The notes under the pieces were generated by a model that saw only the letters and a program-made list of their open reading frames with translations, ran no database searches and was not told where the DNA came from. A stretch of 55,548 bases of DNA, from assembly GCA_013373635.1 (NCBI GenBank), contig JABXHN010000054.1, positions 1 through 55,548 on the forward strand, given 5' to 3'. Position numbers and translations under genes: made by a program. The stretch is from Flavobacteriaceae bacterium (GTDB lineage Bacteria; Bacteroidota; Bacteroidia; Flavobacteriales; Flavobacteriaceae). Of the stretch, positions 50,472 to 55,548 are shown one piece after another. The number at the start of each line of letters is the position of its first letter. The stretch's first letter is position 1.

Positions 50472-51773
50472 CTATAGCATTCCCCAAGAGAGTAATTTAT
50501 CTGAGTCTTCATACCATCGATCTCCAATATCATTTCTGTAATAGCTATTATTGATGATGATATTTAAAATCTTGTTGTACATGGTTTTTTGGGCCTCTTT
50601 CATTGTGATTCCTGTCCCGGTAACCAATAGTACAATCCCATTGTTGCCTGTAACTAACCATTGACCGTTGATTTTTTTAACTTGAATCGGATGAATTCCT
50701 TCCTTTTGTTCCTTTTTAAAGACCACAACAGAATCTTTAGAAAATAAATTAAAACTCTTTTTATCTTCAAAGGGGAAGGGTGGAACTACCATATAGGCTC
50801 CAACTTGAAATCCCTTTTTTACAGAGATTTCAAAATCAATCCCTGCCGCAATGCGATACAAAACAGACCCCCAAGTCTCTAACATTCCATCCTTTTGAAT
50901 ATAGACCTGAGGATACCCAAATCTCGAGGTAAATTCAAGGGGATAGATCCCATTTCCATTGACAATGGAATTAATATCCAAATGACCTCTGTAATTGTGA
51001 GCTGCTAAGGTTACTTCTAATTTTCGAAGTGTCTTTTGACAAATAATCGAATCTTTAGACCAATACATACTCGTCCCCATCTCTCCTGTAGAAACCCCTA
51101 ACTCATTAGGAAACAATTTCTTGTGTTCAAAACTTATATTAAATGGAGCGACAAATTTTTTACCATTAAAAAATCCAGCGACAGCTATTTCAACTCCTTT
51201 GACTTTTCGTTGTAGTTGAAAGGTTCCAAACTCACTTCCCCAGGTTTTTTCATAGACCTTTAACATTCGAATGACATCAAGACCTTGATCGTCATTTCCT
51301 ACAAAGAGCAATTGTTTGTATTCTTGAGTCTCTCCACTTGGTTTGATGACATAGGTATCTGGATGGGCTTCAATGAACGCTATAGCATCTGAAAAGTTGG
51401 TAAATTCTTTAGAAGGCAATATTTTGATTTGGTGCTTCTTGAGCTCATTTTGGCCAAAGTTGCGATCTAACTCTAGTAAGTCAGTATAGGCAGAACCTCC
51501 AAAGACCAGTTTACCATCTGCTCTTAATCGGTCAGCTACTTCTCCATAGCCTGTATAATCAAATACAATGACATCAGCCCAATCGATATATTTTTCCCAG
51601 TGATTTGTTTTTTTGACAAAACCATATCCCACTTCACGGGAGGCTTTATCTTGGATATACATTCTTACTTCATTGCCTTCTTTAGTCAATTGATAGGCAA
51701 TATCTAAGGAATCTCCCCATTTAGAAACGACCAAAAATTTATTGGACTTGTTTCCAGTTTTTTTTGTTTTCAC
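50472..51773 (-). CDS. PurD-like ATP-grasp protein
   Basis: This 433-residue protein resembles phosphoribosylamine--glycine ligase in size and order: an N-terminal Rossmann-like domain (KFLVVSKWGDSLDIAYQL), an ATP-grasp core (YVIKPSGET, GVEIAVAGFFNGKKFV, PLEFTSRFGYPQ) and a C-terminal closing domain with GIVLLVTGTGITMKEAQ. The location away from purine genes, its GNAT partner and several unusual segments suggest a paralogue rather than housekeeping PurD. GTG at 51773 is the start; an ATG at 51780 is in another frame and opens only a 13-codon overlapping frame. Confidence 0.75.
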   Translation of the reverse strand: MKTKKTGNKSNKFLVVSKWGDSLDIAYQLTKEGNEVRMYIQDKASREVGYGFVKKTNHWEKYIDWADVIVFDYTGYGEVADRLRADGKLVFGGSAYTDLLELDRNFGQNELKKHQIKILPSKEFTNFSDAIAFIEAHPDTYVIKPSGETQEYKQLLFVGNDDQGLDVIRMLKVYEKTWGSEFGTFQLQRKVKGVEIAVAGFFNGKKFVAPFNISFEHKKLFPNELGVSTGEMGTSMYWSKDSIICQKTLRKLEVTLAAHNYRGHLDINSIVNGNGIYPLEFTSRFGYPQVYIQKDGMLETWGSVLYRIAAGIDFEISVKKGFQVGAYMVVPPFPFEDKKSFNLFSKDSVVVFKKEQKEGIHPIQVKKINGQWLVTGNNGIVLLVTGTGITMKEAQKTMYNKILNIIINNSYYRNDIGDRWYEDSDKLLSWGML

Positions 51774-51791
51774 AGCTCATAAAAAAGTGAT

Positions 51792-51799
51792 CAAAGATA
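51792..51799 (-). promoter_or_regulatory. Putative -7 box for the ATP-grasp/GNAT operon
   Basis: The minus strand reads TATCTTTG, matching TAnnTTTG, 19 bases upstream of the GTG start. Confidence 0.5.
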
Positions 51800-51945
51800 G
51801 CTAAATATTGAATCGGTGGATTTTTTTAGAAATAAATTATTTAAGGAGACTGATTAGCTTTAATACATTGATATACAATACATTAAAATTATTTTAAAAA
51901 TTGAATTCCTAGGTAATTCTCGTGATATGAGAAGGAAGAAGGCTC

Positions 51946-52341
51946 TTAATGCGGTTGTATTAAATCCCATAGGTTTCCATAGAGATCTTTAAATACCAAA
52001 ACTTTACCATATACTTCTTGTCTTGGTTCATTGACGATTTCGACCGAATGTTCAAGTAACTTAGTGTAAAATTGATCGAGGTCTGTGGTATATAAGAACA
52101 AAAACACTCTTCCTCCCGTCTGATTCCCAATCGATGCGAATTGCGAATCGTTTGTAGCTTTGGCCAAAAGTAATTTGCAGCCCTGATGATTTGATCCCTC
52201 TGGTGCGATGACCACCCATCTCTTGGTTGAGGAAAGCGGTGTATCCTCAAGGAGTTGAAATCCAAGTACCTCAGTATAATAATTGATGGCTTGATCGTAA
52301 TCTTTGACTACCAAGGCTATTTGACCTAAATAATTTTTCAT
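51946..52341 (-). CDS. VOC-family (glyoxalase/bleomycin-resistance-like) protein
   Basis: This 131-residue protein is a single vicinal-oxygen-chelate domain: QIALVVKDYDQAINYYTEVLGFQLLED at the start, RVFLFLYTTDLDQFYTKLLEHSVEIV, and KVLVFKDLYGNLWDLIQP at the end (landmarks). Its metal-ligand pattern is partial and the reaction unknown. Its promoter is TAGATTTG (52362-52369). Confidence 0.88.
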   Translation of the reverse strand: MKNYLGQIALVVKDYDQAINYYTEVLGFQLLEDTPLSSTKRWVVIAPEGSNHQGCKLLLAKATNDSQFASIGNQTGGRVFLFLYTTDLDQFYTKLLEHSVEIVNEPRQEVYGKVLVFKDLYGNLWDLIQPH

Positions 52342-52361
52342 TGGGCAGAATAGTTATAACA

Positions 52362-52369
52362 CAAATCTA
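52362..52369 (-). promoter_or_regulatory. Putative -7 box for the VOC gene
   Basis: The minus strand reads TAGATTTG, matching TAnnTTTG, 20 bases upstream of the start at 52341. Confidence 0.45.
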
Positions 52370-52546
52370 ACACAAACATTTACATTTAATCGGAGGTAAC
52401 TGTATTAATTATAGTTCTTTCATGTCACTAGTGTCGTTGTGTTGAGCTAATCATCATTTAATTGTTCGATACATGTATCTTAAAATATAACCCTTAAATT
52501 CGTATGTAACTAGTAACAATTATTAAGTATTTGATCAAAAACAGAT

Positions 52547-52711
52547 ATGAGTCGATTAAAAACATGTTCGCGTTGCCAGAAGGAACAATCAGTTATGTAT
52601 CGGGTTCAGTATCAATCAGATCGGATCTGGTACTTCCTCTGTAAATCTTGTACTATTCAGGTCAAAGAAAACAATGCTTTGTATCGCTACGGTGGAACCT
52701 GGAAGGGTTAA
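52547..52711 (+). CDS. Small zinc-ribbon protein, 54 residues
   Basis: This short gene was found by reading the gap. ATG 52547 opens MSRLKTCSRCQKEQSVMYRV, then WYFLCKSCTIQVKENN and a Trp/Lys end. Two CxxC knuckles (residues 7-10 and 32-35) separated by a beta-hairpin-like stretch make a textbook zinc ribbon. Similar tiny proteins occur in many Bacteroidota; function unknown. A 12-base palindrome GATACATGTATC (52468-52479) lies upstream. Confidence 0.7.
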   Translation: MSRLKTCSRCQKEQSVMYRVQYQSDRIWYFLCKSCTIQVKENNALYRYGGTWKG

Positions 52712-52791
52712 TGGATCCTTCAAGATTGAAAGACAGATAAAAAACCATCTAATTGCAATTGGATTAATTTGCTTTTGAAGGGCAACTTAGA

Positions 52792-52941
52792 TCATTTAAA
52801 CACTTTGATTAAAAAGTAAATACCCAAAATAGATAAACCAACGATTAATAATTCGCTAGCAAATTGCCAAGACATCAGTTTAAATAAGACCCCAAATATT
52901 CCAATCGAAAAACCAAGGTATTTTATCTTTTCAAAATTCAT
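52792..52941 (-). CDS. Small two-helix membrane protein, 49 residues
   Basis: This short gene was found by reading the gap. ATG at 52941 gives MNFEKIKYLGFSIGIFGVLF followed by KLMSWQFASELLIVG and IYFLIKVFK. There are two membrane segments with a short polar turn and basic ends. The pattern faintly recalls the two-helix start of GldL-like proteins, but that is not strong enough to name it. It is the first gene left of the tRNA-derived repeat array. Confidence 0.55.
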   Translation of the reverse strand: MNFEKIKYLGFSIGIFGVLFKLMSWQFASELLIVGLSILGIYFLIKVFK

Positions 52942-53015
52942 TTTTTACCACTTTTAATTCTATTAAAATACCAAATAAATAACTCCTTTAAAGTCTTTAG
53001 CAGTAGAAAGTTTCT

Positions 53016-53051
53016 AAAAACAAAAAAGCCCTACATTTCTGTAAGGCTTTT
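53016..53051 (-). terminator. Type 2 terminator in repeat A
   Basis: AAAAGCC and GGCTTTT, with inner TACA/TGTA, form a long stem around a 4-base loop, followed leftward on the minus strand by a T-rich tail. Confidence 0.75.
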
Positions 53052-53096
53052 GTTGCTCCCCCTATTGACAAAAGTTACAGCAGGACTTTACTTTTA
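53016..53096. repeat. tRNA-end/terminator repeat A (leftmost copy)
   Basis: Read on the minus strand, the copy is a degenerate arm, then CAATAGGGGGAGCAAC (the last part equals the tRNA-Asn 3' acceptor end), then a terminator of type 2. Positions 53029-53074 are identical over 46 bases to 54340-54385 in repeat C. In this copy the usual CTGCAGC of the arm is changed (TTACAGC on plus). Confidence 0.8.
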
Positions 53097-53111
53097 ATAT
53101 CATAAATAATG

Positions 53112-53585
53112 TTAATCAACTTTCAACTTATTTGCAACTTGATCATAATACTCCTGTGTTAATACTTCTGTCCAAGTGGTGGGTTGTGTTCCTCCGTATA
53201 AAGCTAAATAAGTGACATCTTTTTCTTTTGAAGAAGCGTGCCAATGTTCGGTTTCCTTTTCACATCGAATTACATCACCTGTTTTCATTCGAATAGGGTC
53301 TTTACCTTTTTCTTGGTAATAACCTTCACCATCGACTACGATTAATACTTGTACAGAGGTGTGGTAATGCCAATCTAAGGTTGAATTTGCTCTAAAAGTT
53401 GCCTTTGTAATCCCATAAGGTAGTTCTTCATCTGCACGAAGCAATCCATTTAACCAGGCATCACCAATATAATGGGTGTTTGGAGCTCTATTTCCCTGAT
53501 TTTGATAGGAAGTAACTCTATAATCTGTTTGAGATAATCCAATAAATGGAATACTAAATAATACTAGGTAAATGACTTTTTTCAT
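53112..53585 (-). CDS. Secreted cupin-domain protein (cassette between repeats A and B)
   Basis: This 157-residue protein has a signal peptide (MKKVIYLVLFSIPFIGLSQ) and a single cupin barrel: STLDWHYHTSVQVLIVVDGEGYYQEKG holds the His-x-His and later Glu region, and GDVIRCEKETEHWHAS holds the second motif (landmarks). Metal binding is likely; the reaction is unknown. The gene fills a 0.6-kb segment between two tRNA-derived repeats, in the direction of the tRNA, with its own -7 box (TATATTTG, 53605-53612) just after the repeat's terminator. Confidence 0.85.
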   Translation of the reverse strand: MKKVIYLVLFSIPFIGLSQTDYRVTSYQNQGNRAPNTHYIGDAWLNGLLRADEELPYGITKATFRANSTLDWHYHTSVQVLIVVDGEGYYQEKGKDPIRMKTGDVIRCEKETEHWHASSKEKDVTYLALYGGTQPTTWTEVLTQEYYDQVANKLKVD

Positions 53586-53604
53586 GATAGGTGGGGTTAG
53601 ATAT

Positions 53605-53612
53605 CAAATATA
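53605..53612 (-). promoter_or_regulatory. Putative -7 box for the cupin gene
   Basis: The minus strand reads TATATTTG, matching TAnnTTTG, directly after the terminator of repeat B and 20 bases before the cupin start. Confidence 0.55.
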
Positions 53613-53690
53613 AAAAAATGGAGACACTAATATAGTATAACCGCTTTATCATTATAAGTTGCTCCCCCTATTGATAGAAGCTGCAGCCAA
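53612..53690. repeat. tRNA-end/terminator repeat B
   Basis: On the minus strand the order is arm GGCTGCAGCTTCTATCAAT, core AGGGGGAGCAAC, then TTATAATGATAAAGCGGTTA leading into a degenerate type 1 terminator. The core and following bases match those downstream of the intact tRNA-Asn (repeat E) almost base for base. Confidence 0.8.
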
Positions 53691-53780
53691 TCAATAAATT
53701 ATAAATGTCATTTATCGAATTTTGAATTGTATAGGTTATTTAAATCATACCTTAAGAGTCAATTCAAAAGAGAATATAAA

Positions 53781-54308
53781 ATGATGAACTCCTCAACAAT
53801 TCCTGATGATTTGATTTCTAATAAAATATACTTTATTCGAGATTATAAAGTCATGATTGACAGTGATCTATCTGATTTATATCAGGTTAAAACCAAAAGA
53901 TTAAATGAACAGGTAAAAAGAAATCTAAATATATTTCCAGAAGATTTTATGTTTCAGTAAACTATAGATGAATGGAAGATCTTGAAGTCGCAAAATGCGA
54001 CCTCAAATTGGGGAGGAAGAAGAGTGCCTCCTTATGTCTTTACAGAGCATGGTGTTTTAATGTTATCAAGCATTTTAAATAGTGAAAGAGCTATAGCGGT
54101 AAATATTCAAATTATGAGAGTGTTTACTAAAATAAGAACGCTGATAAAGAACAATGATGAATTATTGAAAATGTTAAATGAATTGGAGAAGAAAGGAAAC
54201 GAAAGAGATCAGAAAATCTCAATTATATTTCAATATATTAATAAACTAGAGCAAGAAAATAAATTAAAAAATGAACAATTTAAAAGAAATCGAATAGGAT
54301 ATAAATAG
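53781..54308 (+). pseudogene. ORF6N-domain protein interrupted by one in-frame stop
   Basis: The two open pieces 53781-53960 and 53961-54308 are in the same frame, separated only by TAA at 53958-53960. The first reads IPDDLISNKIYFIRDYKVMID ... RNLNIFPEDFMFQ and the second continues TIDEWKILKSQNATSNWGGR and PPYVFTEHGVLMLSSILNS. Together they form the ORF6N/KilA-N-type domain common in phage and mobile-element proteins, plus a coiled C-terminus. Relatives usually have a residue such as Leu at the stop position, so a TTA to TAA change could explain it. It is the only gene in the array pointing away from the tRNA direction. Confidence 0.75.
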
Positions 54309-54328
54309 TCCTCTTTGTTAACGATATC

Positions 54329-54407
54329 AAACAAAAAAACCCTACATTTCTGTAAGGCTTTTGTTGCTCCCCCTATTGACAAAAGCTGCAGCCAAAACTT
54401 CGTTTTA
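54329..54407. repeat. tRNA-end/terminator repeat C
   Basis: On the minus strand the copy has the fullest arm (AAACGAAGTTTTGGCTGCAG onward), core CAATAGGGGGAGCAAC and a type 2 terminator. It shares 46 identical bases with repeat A. The outer edge of the arm (TTA on plus, 54405-54407) is the stop codon of the DinB-like gene. Confidence 0.82.
54331..54363 (-). terminator. Type 2 terminator in repeat C
   Basis: It is nearly identical to the terminator in repeat A, with GGG replaced at one stem base (GGGTTTTTTT on minus) and a T-run of seven. Confidence 0.7.
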
Positions 54408-54842
54408 AGCTCTTTTAATCGTTAAACTTATTTGACCTGCATGATAAGTGTTGTGAAATAATACGTGAGAAAATAGTTTTGCTTTAGTTACACTTCCAAA
54501 AAAAGGGGTGTCCACTAATTCAAACCACCCTTCTTCACTGGTTGTATTTATAATTTTATTTAGTATTTCATACCCTTGATCTATTAAATCTTGACTTTCC
54601 TTAATATTTACTCCCTGACCTTCGTCCTGAAACCCTATTGTAGTATTTTGAACACAAGTATCAAGACCAAAAAAATGTCCAAACATTATCATTGTTTCAC
54701 CAATATGCCTATACATAAATCCAACAGAGGCTGCATTTTCATTTAACCTCTTAGAAAGATTGACTTCGTTGATTTCATCAAATGTAAAACTGCACGTTTT
54801 AATATTTTGATCGAGTAATTCATTGAAAATATTTTGTTTCAT
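54405..54842 (-). CDS. DinB-like protein (cassette between repeats C and D)
   Basis: This 145-residue protein fits the DinB four-helix bundle, with metal-binding histidines in YRHIGETMIMFGHFFG and HVLFHNTYHAGQISL. DinB-type proteins bind a divalent metal and include thiol transferases; the role here is unknown. Its stop codon lies inside repeat C and its start lies 22 bases from repeat D, so the gene fills the 0.55-kb segment completely. It reads in the tRNA direction. Confidence 0.82.
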   Translation of the reverse strand: MKQNIFNELLDQNIKTCSFTFDEINEVNLSKRLNENAASVGFMYRHIGETMIMFGHFFGLDTCVQNTTIGFQDEGQGVNIKESQDLIDQGYEILNKIINTTSEEGWFELVDTPFFGSVTKAKLFSHVLFHNTYHAGQISLTIKRA

Positions 54843-54863
54843 TTTAAACTATTTTATTCTAAT

Positions 54864-54900
54864 GTAAAAAAAACGGCTACACTATAAAAGTATAACCGTT
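54864..54900 (-). terminator. Type 1 terminator in repeat D
   Basis: AACGGTTATAC and GTGTAGCCGTT form an 11-base stem with wobble pairs, followed on the minus strand by a T-run of eight. Confidence 0.78.
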
Positions 54901-54957
54901 TAATCATTATATGACTGCCCCCCTATTTACAAAAGCTGCAGCTAAAACTTCCTTTTA
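54864..54957. repeat. tRNA-end/terminator repeat D
   Basis: On the minus strand the order is arm (GTTTTAGCTGCAGCTTTTGT), a diverged core (AATAGGGGGGCAGTC), ATAATGATTAAACGG and a type 1 terminator. The arm agrees closely with that of repeat C and the terminator with that after the intact tRNA. Confidence 0.8.
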
Positions 54958-55000
54958 TAATTAAAGGAAGTTGATTGAAACTTATCATTTCTGACTTTAG

Positions 55001-55414
55001 TTATTTATAAAACTTGTTTTCACTAACTTTAATTGTTGTAAGCTCTATAACATGACCATCAGGATCATTAATATATATAGATTCAAAATAGTGATGATCC
55101 TGAAATTTATACTCAATATTTAGTAACGTAAATTTAACTTTTGCTTTTTCAAAATTATCAACATCTACATTAAAAGCAAGATGATCAATTTTAACATTTT
55201 TTGAGTTTTCAGGCATTTTTTCATCTTTAATATTGGCTGGAAAAATAGCTATTCCTGATTTATCTGCTAGCATCATTACTGGAAACTCTCCCCATTCTGG
55301 CTTCTGATACTTTTTAAGATTTAATACATTTTCATACCATTCAACTGATTTATTTAAATCAAGAACTCTAATTGCGACATGGTCTAAAAATCGTATTTGT
55401 AATTCATTATCCAT
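55001..55414 (-). CDS. VOC-family protein (cassette next to tRNA-Asn)
   Basis: This 137-residue protein is a single vicinal-oxygen-chelate domain: RFLDHVAIRVLDLNKSVEWYENVLNLKKY with the first His ligand, VKIDHLAFNVDVDNFEKAK with a second, and FESIYINDPDGHVIELTT with the terminal Glu (landmarks). The ligand set H/H/E is intact, so it probably binds metal; substrate unknown. It fills the segment between repeats D and E and reads in the direction of the tRNA. Only 6 bases separate its start from repeat E. Confidence 0.87.
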   Translation of the reverse strand: MDNELQIRFLDHVAIRVLDLNKSVEWYENVLNLKKYQKPEWGEFPVMMLADKSGIAIFPANIKDEKMPENSKNVKIDHLAFNVDVDNFEKAKVKFTLLNIEYKFQDHHYFESIYINDPDGHVIELTTIKVSENKFYK

Positions 55415-55420
55415 ATGCTA

Positions 55421-55482
55421 AAATAAAAAAAACGGCTACACTATCATAGTATAACCGTTTATCATTATAAGTTGCTCCCCCT
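55421..55482. repeat. tRNA-end/terminator repeat E (copy attached to the intact tRNA)
   Basis: This is the junction copy. The core AGGGGGAGCAAC on the minus strand is the functional 3' acceptor strand of tRNA-Asn, followed by TTATAATGATAAACGG and the type 1 terminator. On its other side lies the true T-arm of the tRNA rather than the CTGCAGC arm found in copies A-D. Confidence 0.85.
55423..55459 (-). terminator. Terminator of tRNA-Asn (type 1)
   Basis: AACGGTTATACTA and TAGTGTAGCCGTT pair with wobbles around a short loop, followed by a run of eight T on the minus strand, directly downstream of the tRNA. Confidence 0.82.
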
Positions 55483-55548
55483 CTTGGGCTCGAACCAAGG
55501 ACCCTCTGATTAACAGTCAGATGCTCTAACCAACTGAGCTAAGGAGGA
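55475..55548 (-). tRNA. tRNA-Asn (anticodon GTT)
   Basis: The complete cloverleaf reads on the minus strand: acceptor TCCTCCT with AGGGGGA, D stem GCTC/GAGC with loop AGTTGGTTA, anticodon stem TCTGA/TCAGA around CTGTTAA (anticodon GTT), and T stem CTTGG/CCAAG around TTCGAGC. Discriminator is G; CCA is not encoded. The 5' end coincides with the last base of the window. Its 3' end is the parent of repeats A-D. Confidence 0.96.

Noticed and set aside
52468-52479. Perfect 12-base palindrome GATACATGTATC upstream of the zinc-ribbon gene.
   Set aside because: It stands alone with no repeat or neighbouring regulator; noted with the gene but not called as an operator.
53016-54957. The regularly spaced repeats could be read as a CRISPR array.
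   Set aside because: There are only five copies, spaced 550-700 bases apart, with whole genes between, and each includes a tRNA end and a terminator. No cas gene is present.

Overview
The window is a stretch of chromosome from an AT-rich member of the Bacteroidota, almost certainly a flavobacterium (Flavobacteriaceae). The grounds are a DUF4270 lipoprotein, a type IX secretion (T9SS) C-terminal sorting domain on a secreted amylase, Bacteroidota -7 promoter boxes (TAnnTTTG) at many starts, a lack of Shine-Dalgarno sites, and the gene order glmS / DUF4270 / half-size glycogen synthase // panC-panD / UPF0104 / radA. No rRNA, CRISPR array, insertion sequence or integrase is visible. One tRNA gene (tRNA-Asn) lies at the extreme right edge.

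Layout. 0-14.9 kb is core genome: glmS, DUF4270 lipoprotein and the GT5-domain protein on the minus strand; panC, panD, a UPF0104 membrane protein and radA on the plus strand; then an aldo/keto reductase, exonuclease III and glycyl-tRNA synthetase on the minus strand; comF-like, an Ig-like lipoprotein and a nitrilase-family hydrolase. 15-24 kb is mixed: a PepSY protein, a tiny lipoprotein, an XRE regulator/membrane-protein pair with twin operators, a DUF6909-like protein, a two-gene unit (DUF6428 + GNAT) behind an ArsR-type operator, thioredoxin, and a sulfur pair (metY, TauE-type exporter). 23.6-29 kb is a starch locus: a multidomain secreted GH13 amylase with T9SS tag, an FN3-like lipoprotein, and a divergent LacI regulator with its operator. 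29.1-32.2 kb encodes a 1013-residue kinase / M23 peptidase / class III aminotransferase fusion. 32.5-34.8 kb is a LysR regulator divergent from a small protein and an SbtA-type bicarbonate transporter. 34.8-44.2 kb holds assorted metabolic, lipid and envelope genes.

From about 44 kb rightward the content becomes accessory: a putative metallopeptidase lipoprotein, an esterase, DUF4386, a second XRE/membrane-protein pair again with twin operators, PH-domain, AlkD, DUF2200, GNAT, a PurD-like ATP-grasp protein, and several proteins under 60 residues found by reading the gaps directly.

The most unusual region is 53.0-55.5 kb. Downstream of tRNA-Asn (minus strand) lie five copies of a block made of the last bases of the tRNA acceptor arm plus a rho-independent terminator. 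Four of the copies also carry a conserved arm around CTGCAGC. They separate four segments of 0.55-0.7 kb, each with exactly one gene (VOC protein, DinB-like protein, a nonsense-disrupted ORF6N protein, cupin). This looks like a tandem array of single-gene cassettes inserted one after another at the 3' end of a tRNA gene, with the recombinase absent from the window. The structure is visible in the sequence; the mechanism is inference.
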